Shown here: positions 1 through 7,262 of the stretch, one piece after another
How positions within the stretch are numbered: the first letter of the stretch is position 1
How the letters are laid out: every line of letters starts with the position of its first letter
NCBI RefSeq assembly: GCF_900549175.1
Contig: NZ_URNN01000120.1
Location: 1 to 10,877 of the forward strand
DNA from: an uncultured Prevotella sp.
GTDB taxonomy: Bacteria > Bacteroidota > Bacteroidia > Bacteroidales > Bacteroidaceae
Direction: 5' to 3'
DNA: 10,877 nucleotides
Translations under genes and position numbers: made by a program
Notes under the pieces: model-generated
The model's database searches: none
Told to the model about the DNA's origin: nothing
The model's input: the letters and a program-made list of their open reading frames with translations, nothing else

Positions 1-863
1 CACTGCCGGGCGTGGTCCAACCCGCCCCCCCGCTCGACTGCGCGGCACAGGTATTCGACATGGTCCGGGCTGTTGCGCACGTCGCTCAGCTTGGCGAGCA
101 GCAGGTCGCGTTCGGCCGGCGTGCTTTGCTCGAGCACGTAGAGCAACGGCAGCGTGATCTTGCGCTCGCGCATGTCGCCGCCGGTGGGCTTGCCGGTCAC
201 TTCCATAGGCGAATAATCCAGTATGTCGTCTTTGATCTGGAAGGCGACGCCCAGGTTGTTGCCGAACTCGCGCATCCGGTTTACGTGCTCTTCGTCCGCA
301 CCGACCGAGATCGCCCCGGTGGCTCCGCAGGCGCCGAGCAGCGCGGCGGTTTTCTTATAGATGATGTCGTAGTAGATTTCGCGCGTCATCGCCAGTTTCT
401 CGGTCTGCTCGGTCTGGATTAGTTCTCCCTCGCTCACCTCGTGGATCGAGCGCGTGACCTCGGTCAGCATGTCCCAGCCCCCGTTTTGCAAGCTCACGTG
501 ATACGTGCGGGCGAAAATATAATCGCCGATCAGCACAGCCGTGCGCGAATGCCACAGCGCATTGACCGACGGAGCGCTGCGACGCACGTAAGCCTCGTCC
601 ACCACATCGTCGTGCACCAGACTCGCCGTATGCAGCAGCTCGAGACCGAGCGCGGCGTTCTGCGTCACACCGGTCACGTCGCCATAGTTGCGGGCCATCA
701 GCAATATGAGCATGGGGCGCATACGTTTGCCCGCCCGTTTGCGGATATGCGCCAGAGCCTGCGAGAGGAGACCGTCGGTATGACTCATCGATTCTTCAAA
801 CAAACCGATGAAATCGGTCAAATCACTTTCTATTGGTTTCTTAATCCGTGATAAATAGTCCAT
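1..863 (-). CDS. Polyprenyl diphosphate synthase, C-terminus cut by window edge
   Basis: A trans-type prenyltransferase that adds isopentenyl units to an allylic diphosphate, making long side chains for menaquinone or carrier lipids; cytosolic. The frame opens at an ATG (863-861) and stays open for 287 codons to the left edge. Seen: GKRMRP at residues 45-50, the first Asp-rich motif HDDVVDE at 84-90 (D85, D86, D89), the second in FQIKDDILDY (D212, D213, D216), and GKPTGGD followed by RERKITLPLLY at 224-242. The residues five and four places before the first Asp are Ala80 and Ser81, small as in long-chain enzymes such as octaprenyl synthase; chain length is inferred. Family members run about 320-330 residues, so roughly 40 are missing. 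It is divergent from polA. It uses more ATC and GCG codons than polA, which favours ATA and GCC. Family is certain; the exact product is not. Confidence 0.93.
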   Translation of the reverse strand, partial: MDYLSRIKKPIESDLTDFIGLFEESMSHTDGLLSQALAHIRKRAGKRMRPMLILLMARNYGDVTGVTQNAALGLELLHTASLVHDDVVDEAYVRRSAPSVNALWHSRTAVLIGDYIFARTYHVSLQNGGWDMLTEVTRSIHEVSEGELIQTEQTEKLAMTREIYYDIIYKKTAALLGACGATGAISVGADEEHVNRMREFGNNLGVAFQIKDDILDYSPMEVTGKPTGGDMRERKITLPLLYVLEQSTPAERDLLLAKLSDVRNSPDHVEYLCRAVERGGGLDHARQ

Positions 864-879
864 CGAATCAAATTTGATA

Positions 880-887
880 CAAAAATA
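880..887 (-). promoter_or_regulatory. Bacteroidota -7 box for the polyprenyl synthase gene
   Basis: On the minus strand these bases read TATTTTTG, an exact match to the Bacteroidota primary-sigma -7 consensus TAnnTTTG. The box ends 16 bases before the ATG at 863, so the leader would be very short. No good TTTG -33 element lies at the right spacing, so the call rests on the -7 box and its place. Confidence 0.45.
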
Positions 888-920
888 CTTATTTTTATCG
901 GGATAATGCTGATTTTTTAG

Positions 921-928
921 TAATTTTA
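921..928 (+). promoter_or_regulatory. Possible -7 box for polA
   Basis: TAATTTTA matches TAnnTTTG at all but the last base and sits 20 bases before the polA ATG. No clear -33 TTTG is seen. The 85-base gap between the divergent genes must hold both promoters, which is the main support. No Shine-Dalgarno precedes polA; an A-rich stretch (934-941) stands in that place, as is common in this phylum. Confidence 0.3.
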
Positions 929-948
929 CGCAGAAATAAAACAGAATT

Positions 949-3717
949 ATGGATAAACTATTCTTGATAGACGCCTACGCACTGATATACCGCGCGTATT
1001 ATGCCTTTATAAAAAACCCGCGGATAAACTCGAAAGGACTCAACACTTCGGCCGTAATGGGCTTTGTAAACACCGTCAACGAGGTCATGACAAAGGAGAA
1101 ACCCACACATATCGGAGTGGCTTTCGACCCCGCCGGACCCACATTCCGCCACGAGGCATACCCCGAATACAAGGCACAACGCGAGGCCTGCCCCGAAGAC
1201 ATAAAGAAGTCTGTACCTATAATAAAAGACATTCTCCGGGCTTTACGCATACCAATCCTCGAAGTCGGGGGATATGAAGCCGACGACGTGATAGGCACTT
1301 TGGCCACCAAGGCCGGTCTCTCCGGAGTGACCACCTACATGCTCACGCCCGACAAAGACTACGGCCAGCTCGTGCGCGACAACGTGTTCATGTACCGTCC
1401 GCGATACGGCGACGCAGGCTACGAGATACTCGGCGAGCACGAGGTGGAGGCCAAATACGGCATCAGCACCCCACTCCAGGTAATCGATTTGCTCGGACTC
1501 ATGGGCGACGCTTCCGACAATATTCCGGGCTGTCCCGGTGTGGGCGAGAAGACGGCCGTCAAGCTGATAGGCGAGTTCGGCAGCATAGAGCAGCTACTCT
1601 CCGGCACCGACCGGCTCAAGGGAGCGCTGAAAAAGAAGATTGAAGACAACCGCCGGCAAATCGAGTTCTCAAAGTTCCTCGCCACCATCAAGACCGACGT
1701 GCCCATCGACCTCGACCTTGCCGCACTGACAGTAAGCGAGCCGGACGAGGAGAAGCTGAAGAAAATATTCGAAGAACTGGAGTTTAAGACCTTCGCAGAC
1801 CGTATTCTTAAAAAAACTGAAAATAAGCAAAAAACAGCCAATACACAACTCGATTTATTTGCAGAAATTCCGACCGACGGGACAGAAATTTCAGAATATT
1901 CGAGTTTTGAGAGCCTTAAAACGACCACACACGAGTACAAACTCATTGATAATGAGGCAGATTTGTGCCAATTATTTGATTTTTTGCGGACAAATAAAAT
2001 TCTCAGTTTAGACACAGAAACCACTTCCACCGTCACCATCGACGCCGAACTCGTGGGTTTGAGCTTCTCCGTTGAGGAGAAAAAGGCATTTTACGTGCCC
2101 GTTCCCGCCGAACGTGAAGAAGCCCAAAGAATTGTTAATATATTTAAACCACTATACGAAGACCCCGAAATACTCAAGGTGGGACAGAACATCAAGTACG
2201 ATCTTGAGGTGCTCGCCAACTACGGCGTGCATCTGGCCGGCCCCATGTTCGACACCATGATAGCCCACTACCTCATCCAACCCGAGCTGCGTCACAACAT
2301 GGACTACATGGCCGAGATATACCTCCACTACCGTACGATACACATCGACGAGCTGATCGGCCCGAAGGGCAAGGGGCAGAAGTCGATGCGCGACCTGCCG
2401 CCCGAAGACGTATACGAGTATGCCGCCGAAGACGCCGACATCACCCTGCGCCTCAAAAACGTGCTCGAGCCGGAACTGAAGAAGTTCGGGGCCGACCGTC
2501 TTTTCTACGAAATAGAGATGCCGCTCATGCCCGTGCTGGCCGAAATGGAGATGCAGGGAGTGCGCATTGACACCGAATCGCTCCGCGAAACGTCAAAAGA
2601 ATTGACCGCCCGCATGGAAGACATCGAGCAGCGCATATACCGTCTGGCCGGCGAACAGTTCAACATAGCCTCGCCCAAGCAAGTGGGCGACGTACTGTTC
2701 AGCAAGATGAAGATTGTGGAGAAGCCGAAGAAAACCAAGACCGGACAGTTTGTCACGAGCGAGGAAGTGCTCCAAACGCTGAAGGGCAAGCACGAGATAG
2801 TGGCCGACATACTGGAACACAGGGGGTTGAAGAAACTCCTCGGCACCTATGTTGACGCGCTGCCCAAGCTCATCAACCCGCGCACCGGCCGCATACACAC
2901 ATCGTTCAACCAGACCGTGACGGCCACGGGACGCCTCTCGTCGAGCGACCCCAACCTGCAGAACATACCCGTGCGCGGCGAAGACGGCAAGGAGATACGC
3001 CGCGCCTTCATTCCCGAGCCAGGCTGTCTGTTCTTTTCAGCAGACTACAGTCAGATAGAACTGCGCGTGATGGCCCATCTCTCCGGCGACGAAAACATGA
3101 CCGAAGCCTTCCGCGAGGGCCACGACATACACGCCGCCACGGCCGCCAAGATATACAAGGAGACCATCGACAGCGTCACCCGCGACCAGCGCACCAAGGC
3201 CAAGCGCGCCAACTTCGGCATCATCTACGGCATAACCGTATTCGGTCTGGCCGAGCGACTCGACATCAGCCGCGACGAGGCCAAACAGCTGATAGACGGC
3301 TATTTCGCCACCTTCCCCGCCGTACACCGCTACATGGAGCAGGCCAAGGAGACGGCCCGCACCCGCGGCTACGTAGAGACACTGTTCGGCCGCCGCCGCT
3401 ATCTCGCCGACATCAACTCGCGCAACGCCACCGTACGCGGCTTCGCCGAGCGCAACGCCATCAACGCCCCCATACAGGGCACGGCCGCCGACATAATAAA
3501 GGTGGCCATGATACGCATCGCCCGCCGCTTCCGCGAGGAGGGGATAAGGAGCAAGATGATTCTCCAGGTGCACGACGAACTAAACTTCTCCGTCGTTCCC
3601 GAAGAGCGGGAGCAGGTGGAGCGCATCGTTCTCGAGGAGATGCAGGGCGCCTTCCCCATGACCGTTCCGCTGACGGTCGACTGCGGATGGGGCAACAACT
3701 GGCTCGAGGCACACTGA
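949..3717 (+). CDS. polA: DNA polymerase I, three intact domains
   Basis: Repair and Okazaki-fragment polymerase of 922 residues, close to E. coli Pol I (928). The 5' nuclease domain (about 1-285) keeps its acidic metal ligands: D8, D60, E110/D112/D113, D135/D137, D187/D190. A linker (about 286-335) follows, AT-rich in codons, with a QLDLF motif at 300-304. The 3'-5' proofreading domain is complete: D355-T-E357, D418 in NIKYD, and Y491/D495 in YAAED. The polymerase domain has motif A DYSQIELR (D699), motif B RDQRTKAKRANFGIIYG (R748, K752, F756, Y760) and motif C QVHDE (H875, D876). Phe at 756 matches E. coli F762, the form that selects against dideoxynucleotides. The start fits: MDKLFLIDAYALIYRAYYA is the usual N-terminus. 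It runs tail to tail into the glycosyltransferase gene. All three activities should be present. Confidence 0.98.
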   Translation: MDKLFLIDAYALIYRAYYAFIKNPRINSKGLNTSAVMGFVNTVNEVMTKEKPTHIGVAFDPAGPTFRHEAYPEYKAQREACPEDIKKSVPIIKDILRALRIPILEVGGYEADDVIGTLATKAGLSGVTTYMLTPDKDYGQLVRDNVFMYRPRYGDAGYEILGEHEVEAKYGISTPLQVIDLLGLMGDASDNIPGCPGVGEKTAVKLIGEFGSIEQLLSGTDRLKGALKKKIEDNRRQIEFSKFLATIKTDVPIDLDLAALTVSEPDEEKLKKIFEELEFKTFADRILKKTENKQKTANTQLDLFAEIPTDGTEISEYSSFESLKTTTHEYKLIDNEADLCQLFDFLRTNKILSLDTETTSTVTIDAELVGLSFSVEEKKAFYVPVPAEREEAQRIVNIFKPLYEDPEILKVGQNIKYDLEVLANYGVHLAGPMFDTMIAHYLIQPELRHNMDYMAEIYLHYRTIHIDELIGPKGKGQKSMRDLPPEDVYEYAAEDADITLRLKNVLEPELKKFGADRLFYEIEMPLMPVLAEMEMQGVRIDTESLRETSKELTARMEDIEQRIYRLAGEQFNIASPKQVGDVLFSKMKIVEKPKKTKTGQFVTSEEVLQTLKGKHEIVADILEHRGLKKLLGTYVDALPKLINPRTGRIHTSFNQTVTATGRLSSSDPNLQNIPVRGEDGKEIRRAFIPEPGCLFFSADYSQIELRVMAHLSGDENMTEAFREGHDIHAATAAKIYKETIDSVTRDQRTKAKRANFGIIYGITVFGLAERLDISRDEAKQLIDGYFATFPAVHRYMEQAKETARTRGYVETLFGRRRYLADINSRNATVRGFAERNAINAPIQGTAADIIKVAMIRIARRFREEGIRSKMILQVHDELNFSVVPEEREQVERIVLEEMQGAFPMTVPLTVDCGWGNNWLEAH
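1846..1860 (+). other. Predicted sliding-clamp (DnaN) binding motif in PolA
   Basis: Codons 300-304 of PolA read Gln-Leu-Asp-Leu-Phe, an exact match to the bacterial beta-clamp binding pentapeptide QL[S/D]LF. It lies in the low-complexity linker between the 5' nuclease and the proofreading domain, where a flexible tether to the clamp is plausible. The motif is seen; clamp binding is inferred. Confidence 0.55.
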
Positions 3718-3722
3718 GAAGA

Positions 3723-4868
3723 TTACAACTTTCCGTACACCGCCATGAGGTCGGCGCACAGCCGTTCGTCGGTGAAGTTGAGGGCATGGCGCCTCCCCTC
3801 CTCCGCCATGCGCCGCCGCAGGGCCCCGTCCGTAAGCACGCGGCCGATGGCACCGGCCATCTCAATCGCATCGTCCGGAGAGACATAAAGCGAGCCGGGG
3901 CCGCCCGCCTCCTCCAGACACGAGCCCGTGCAGCCTATGGCCGGCAGGCCGGCGCTTATGGCTTCGAGCATGGGTATGCCGAAACCCTCTATGCGCGAGG
4001 GGTAAACGAAGGCCGTGGCAAGGCGGTAGAAGGCAGGCAGGTCGGCAAAGGGCACATTGTGGCAGAAGCTGAAACGGCCGTCGAGCCCGCTCTCGCGCAG
4101 ACGTGCCGCTATCCTGCCCACGTAGGGCGTGCGCCTGCCCACGGCCACAACGTGCACGCCGGCAAACGCCTCCGGCCACCGCTCCCTCATCGCCGCGAGG
4201 GCATCGGCCACAAGCATAAGGTTCTTCCGCTCCTCGATGCTGCCCACATAGAGCACAAAGCGTTCGGGCAGAGAGTAGCGGCGGCGCACGTCGTCAAGCT
4301 TATCTTGTGCGATATCCTGCGCAAAGGCCGGGTCACACCCCTGGTAAACCACGTCTATCTTCTCCTCCGGCGTGCCGTAACAGCGCATTATCTCGCGCTT
4401 GGTAAACTCGCTTACGGCTATCACGCGGTCGGCGTTTTCGCAGGCGCGGCGGAACTTACAGTTGTATATGGCACGGTCTATGGGCTTGTAATACTGCGGA
4501 TAACGGAGGAAGATGAGGTCGTGTATGGTCACCACCGACTTGCACCCCGCCCTGCGTATGTTCAGCGGCAGCTCGTTGCTCAGGCCGTGGAATATGTCGA
4601 TGGCGTCGCACCCGGCATCGTGCGTTACGCCCCACACGCGCCACAAGAACGGCAGACGGCGCCACAGTCCCGCCTGCGGAAAGTGGAGGTGAAGGTCGGG
4701 CAGTGTGGGTATCTCGCCTATGAAAGGCATGCGCGCGGCCCTGGGTATGTACAAATGATACTCGTTCTGCGGCTCCGCCTGCGACAATATGCGCAGCACG
4801 AAACGGCTGTAGTTGCCCAGTCCGGTACGGTTTTGGGCAGCCCTCTTGGCGTCGAATCCTATCTTCAT
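3723..4868 (-). CDS. Glycosyltransferase family 4 (glycosyl transferases group 1)
   Basis: A GT-B fold retaining glycosyltransferase of 381 residues, expected on the cytosolic face of the membrane, moving a sugar from a nucleotide-sugar donor to a glycan or lipid-linked acceptor. Seen: glycine-rich N-terminal loop in FDAKRAAQNRTGLGNYSR (5-22), HGLSNELP (94-101), VVTIHDLIFLRYP (112-124), IAVSEFTK (150-157), domain linker VLYVGSIEERKN (205-216), and the donor-site E-x7-E motif EGFGIPMLE (294-302). The start is the ATG at 4868, which gives the usual MKIGFDAKRA beginning. An ATG three codons upstream (4877) is nearly as good. A TTG at 4898 is rejected because it lies inside the promoter box. It is divergent from an LtaS-like gene, which suggests a shared envelope role. 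Sugar and acceptor cannot be told from the sequence. Confidence 0.92.
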   Translation of the reverse strand: MKIGFDAKRAAQNRTGLGNYSRFVLRILSQAEPQNEYHLYIPRAARMPFIGEIPTLPDLHLHFPQAGLWRRLPFLWRVWGVTHDAGCDAIDIFHGLSNELPLNIRRAGCKSVVTIHDLIFLRYPQYYKPIDRAIYNCKFRRACENADRVIAVSEFTKREIMRCYGTPEEKIDVVYQGCDPAFAQDIAQDKLDDVRRRYSLPERFVLYVGSIEERKNLMLVADALAAMRERWPEAFAGVHVVAVGRRTPYVGRIAARLRESGLDGRFSFCHNVPFADLPAFYRLATAFVYPSRIEGFGIPMLEAISAGLPAIGCTGSCLEEAGGPGSLYVSPDDAIEMAGAIGRVLTDGALRRRMAEEGRRHALNFTDERLCADLMAVYGKL

Positions 4869-4895
4869 CCTTGTCATGCGTTTACATTTCACCGG

Positions 4896-4903
4896 CAAAG
4901 CTA
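4896..4903 (-). promoter_or_regulatory. Bacteroidota -7 box for the glycosyltransferase gene
   Basis: On the minus strand these bases read TAGCTTTG, an exact TAnnTTTG. The box ends 18 bases before the 4877 ATG and 27 before the 4868 ATG. The -33 position does not show TTTG. The box overlaps the upstream TTG, which argues for one of the two ATG starts. Confidence 0.45.
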
Positions 4904-5011
4904 TCTAAAAAAAACGAGACTGACCGCCTGCCGGGCCCAAAACTTTCATCCGCCACGCCGCTTTCTGCACCGGAGCGGCGGCCCGCCCGCACATTTTTCC
5001 GCATAAAGCCC

Positions 5012-5042
5012 TTGGCTCTTCACGTTTTTATGCTTAATTTTG
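5012..5042 (+). promoter_or_regulatory. Bacteroidota promoter of the first LtaS-like gene
   Basis: TTG (5012-5014), a 20-base spacer and TAATTTTG (5035-5042) match the TTTG-N19-21-TAnnTTTG consensus. The leader of about 45 bases to the ATG at 5094 is GC-rich and contains two overlapping, mutually exclusive 5-bp stems: 5056-5060 with 5067-5071, and 5059-5063 with 5068-5072. No Shine-Dalgarno precedes the start codon. Confidence 0.6.
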
Positions 5043-5093
5043 CGCCCGTAACAACGCCGGCCGCAACCGGCCCACAACACCCTATCAACAACT

Positions 5094-7076
5094 ATGCGCA
5101 GAAACATCCTGTCCTCACCGCTCTGCATGCTGGCCAATCTCGCCATGGTATACGTTGTATACATGATATGCAGACTCGCCTATCTCCTCGAAAACTGGAG
5201 CGCGTTCGCCCCCTCGCTCACCTTCCGTTCGGCCATGGAGACCGTACGCGGAGGCCTGCTCTTCGACACCTCGGCCATACTCTACACCAACGCCCCCTAC
5301 ATACTGCTCATGCTCCTTCCGCTGCACTACAAGGAGAGCCGTGTGTGGCAGAAGGCGGCCAAGTGGGTGTTCGTTGCGTTCAACGCCCTCTGCGTTGTCA
5401 TAAACCTCTGCGACGCCGTCTATTTCAAGTACACGGGACGCCGCACAACGGTCACCGTCTTCTCCGAGTTTGCATCAGAGAACAACCTCGCCGGCATCTT
5501 CGCCACCGAGATTTTCCGCCACTGGTATCTGCTTCTGCTCGGCATCGCGCTCGTCTGGGCCATGTGGCGGCTCTACCGTTCGCCGCTCGGCATGAAAGAC
5601 GGAGGCAGGCCGCTCTTCGGCGGAACTGCTGCGTCGTGGCTGCGCTACTATGCCGTGCAGGCGGTATGCCTGCTTGTCTTTGTGCCGCTCTGCGTGGCAG
5701 GCATGCGCGGAGGGGCCACAACGGCGGTGCGCCCCATCACCATCAGCAACGCCAACCAGTATGCCGACACGCCCGCCATGGCCGCCCTCGTGCTCAACAC
5801 GCCGTTCTCACTCATCCGCACATTCAACAAACCCATATTCACCGTGCCCTCCTACTACACGGCCGAAGAGCTCGACACCATATACACCCCGCTCCACCTG
5901 CCGGCCGACAGCCTCGTGGAAAGGCGCAGGAATGTGGTGGTGATAATAGTCGAAAGCTTCGGACGCGAGTATATCGGAGGCTTCAACACGTGGCTCGACG
6001 GAGGCACCTACCGGGGCTACACGCCGTTCACCGACTCGCTCATGCAGCACAGCGCCACGTGGCTATACTCCTATTGCAACGGCCGCAAGAGCATCGACGG
6101 CATGCCTTCCATTCTTTCGGGCATACCGATGTTCGTCGAACCGTTCTTCCTCACGCCCGCCTCGATGAACGACGTGAGCGGAATTGCCGGCGAACTGAAG
6201 CACAAGGGCTACTACTCGGCCTTCTTCCACGGTGCCGAAAACGGGTCGATGGGCTTCCAGGCGTTCGCCCGCGCCACGGGTTTCGACAGCTACTTCGGGC
6301 GCACGGAGTACAAGGCCGACAAGCGTTTCGGCGGCGACGCCGACTTCGACGGCATGTGGGCCATCTGGGACGAGCCCTTCCTGCAGTTCTACGCGCTTAA
6401 GATGACGGAGTTCCGCCAGCCGTTCGTATCGGCCGTATTCACAGCCTCGTCGCATCACCCTTACGTCATACCCGAAGAATACAAGGACACGTATTCCGAA
6501 GAGGGCATCGTCATACACAAGTGCATACGCTACACCGACAACGCCCTGCGCCGCTTCTTCGCCACGGCACGCCGCCAGCCGTGGTACGACAACACGCTCT
6601 TCGTCATCACGTCGGACCATACCAACCTGAGCGACCACGACTATTACCAGACGTCGCTCGGCGGCTTCTGCTCGCCCATAATCTTCTTCGACCCGAGCGG
6701 CGGCATACGTCCGGGCATGCGCAACGCCATAGCCCAGCAGATAGACATCATGCCCACCGTGCTCAACTATCTGGGTTACGACCGGCCGTATGTGGCCTTC
6801 GGCTGCGACCTTTTCGGCACGCCGGCCGAAGACACGTGGGCGGTGAACTATCAGAACGGCATCTATCAGTATGTGAAGGGTGACTGGCTGCTGCAGTTCG
6901 ACGGGCAGCGCACCAAGGGGCTGTACCGCTTCCGCACCGACCTGCTGCTGAAAGAGAATCTCGCCGGACGCGGCATGGCCGAGGAGCGGCTGCTGGAACG
7001 CGAGGTAAAGGCCGTCATACAGTCGTACATGACGCGCATGACCGAGAACACGCTCACGCACGGGAAAACGCGCTGA
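5094..7076 (+). CDS. LTA synthase-like sulfatase-fold membrane phosphotransferase (Ser-nucleophile type)
   Basis: A 660-residue inner-membrane protein with a large sulfatase-fold catalytic domain facing the periplasm. About five hydrophobic segments are visible: 8-32, 54-77, 89-111, 143-161 and 185-204. The catalytic domain (about 278-570) carries the LtaS-type metal and active-site set: E287 in VIIVESFG, S333 in NGRKSIDGMPS at the place of the LtaS catalytic Thr, H379 in FFHGAENG, H454 in SSHHPY, and D508-H509 in ITSDHTN. Relatives move phosphoglycerol or phosphoethanolamine from a phospholipid to a polymer or glycan. Bacteroidota do not make Gram-positive LTA, so the acceptor is unknown; a surface glycan or lipid A-type molecule is possible. 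It is divergent from the glycosyltransferase gene and 186 bases before the ATPase gene. A Ser nucleophile in place of Thr sets it apart from the second paralogue at 8539-10374. Confidence 0.9.
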   Translation: MRRNILSSPLCMLANLAMVYVVYMICRLAYLLENWSAFAPSLTFRSAMETVRGGLLFDTSAILYTNAPYILLMLLPLHYKESRVWQKAAKWVFVAFNALCVVINLCDAVYFKYTGRRTTVTVFSEFASENNLAGIFATEIFRHWYLLLLGIALVWAMWRLYRSPLGMKDGGRPLFGGTAASWLRYYAVQAVCLLVFVPLCVAGMRGGATTAVRPITISNANQYADTPAMAALVLNTPFSLIRTFNKPIFTVPSYYTAEELDTIYTPLHLPADSLVERRRNVVVIIVESFGREYIGGFNTWLDGGTYRGYTPFTDSLMQHSATWLYSYCNGRKSIDGMPSILSGIPMFVEPFFLTPASMNDVSGIAGELKHKGYYSAFFHGAENGSMGFQAFARATGFDSYFGRTEYKADKRFGGDADFDGMWAIWDEPFLQFYALKMTEFRQPFVSAVFTASSHHPYVIPEEYKDTYSEEGIVIHKCIRYTDNALRRFFATARRQPWYDNTLFVITSDHTNLSDHDYYQTSLGGFCSPIIFFDPSGGIRPGMRNAIAQQIDIMPTVLNYLGYDRPYVAFGCDLFGTPAEDTWAVNYQNGIYQYVKGDWLLQFDGQRTKGLYRFRTDLLLKENLAGRGMAEERLLEREVKAVIQSYMTRMTENTLTHGKTR

Positions 7077-7110
7077 CGGGCCTTAAAACGGCCCGAAACG
7101 GCGTTTTAAG
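7077..7110 (+). terminator. Two mutually exclusive stem-loops after the first LtaS-like gene
   Basis: Directly after the TGA, CGGGCC (7077-7082) can pair with GGCCCG (7090-7095) over a 7-base loop. Alternatively CTTAAAACG (7082-7090) pairs perfectly with CGTTTTAAG (7102-7110) over an 11-base loop. The stems share 7082 and 7090, so only one can form. There is no clean U-tract, so intrinsic termination is only a possibility; the structure may instead protect the 3' end of the mRNA. Confidence 0.4.
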
Positions 7111-7117
7111 TCACACG

Positions 7118-7131
7118 GCGGCCATGGCCGC
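7118..7131. repeat. 14-bp perfect palindrome
   Basis: GCGGCCATGGCCGC is a perfect dyad in the GC-rich part of the gap after the first LtaS-like gene, just before base composition turns AT-rich near 7144. It could extend the terminator structure or be a protein-binding site; nothing decides between these. Confidence 0.35.
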
Positions 7132-7186
7132 ACACGTGCGTCGGCGGCAGCAAAAACAATATAAATATCACTTTGAAAGACATAAA

Positions 7187-7218
7187 TTTGGAAAAATAAA
7201 AAAAAACACATATATTTG
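7187..7218 (+). promoter_or_regulatory. Consensus Bacteroidota promoter of the ATPase gene
   Basis: TTTG (7187-7190), a 20-base AT-rich spacer and TATATTTG (7211-7218) match the Bacteroidota consensus exactly. Transcription should begin a few bases after 7218, near the first bases of the leader hairpin, so the mRNA would start with that hairpin. Confidence 0.75.
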
Positions 7219-7219
7219 T

Positions 7220-7257
7220 ACTCCAAAAAGTTGGCATAAATGCCATCTTTTTGGAGT
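7220..7257 (+). promoter_or_regulatory. 38-nt near-perfect leader hairpin burying the Shine-Dalgarno
   Basis: ACTCCAAAAAG (7220-7230) pairs with CTTTTTGGAGT (7247-7257), and inside it TGGCAT (7232-7237) pairs with ATGCCA (7240-7245). A single T-T mismatch (7231/7246) and a central AA (7238-7239) are the only breaks. The GGAG at 7253-7256, six bases before the ATG at 7263, is a good Shine-Dalgarno and pairs fully with CTCC at 7221-7224. As RNA this should hold the ribosome site shut. As DNA the same dyad could be an operator just after the promoter. Confidence 0.75.
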
Positions 7258-7262
7258 TGAAT

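Noticed and set aside
12..851. Two 136-codon plus-strand frames in the left part of the window
   Set aside because: Both are antisense to the polyprenyl synthase, whose Asp-rich motifs lie on the minus strand in one unbroken frame to the edge.
4869..4898. TTG start adding ten codons to the glycosyltransferase
   Set aside because: It falls inside the TAGCTTTG promoter box, and family members begin at or near MKIGFDAKRA.
3687..5006. A long plus-strand open frame opposite the glycosyltransferase
   Set aside because: It is antisense to a gene with a full set of GT4 motifs, shows no motif of its own and overlaps the end of polA.
4871..6400. A long plus-strand open frame of about 500 codons overlapping the first LtaS-like gene
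   Set aside because: Its translation is rich in Arg, His and Pro without any recognisable motif, as expected from a shifted frame of a GC-rich gene; the true frame at 5094-7076 has all catalytic motifs.
5094..7076. Naming the LtaS-like proteins as true lipoteichoic acid synthases or arylsulfatases
   Set aside because: The fold and motifs fit the LtaS/OpgB superfamily, but the host phylum lacks Gram-positive LTA, and the Cys/Ser-x-Pro-x-Arg sulfatase signature needed for formylglycine is not present.
7251..7262. TTG start adding four codons to the ATPase
   Set aside because: The TTG and following bases are part of the hairpin arm and contain the Shine-Dalgarno; the ATG at 7263 has ideal spacing.
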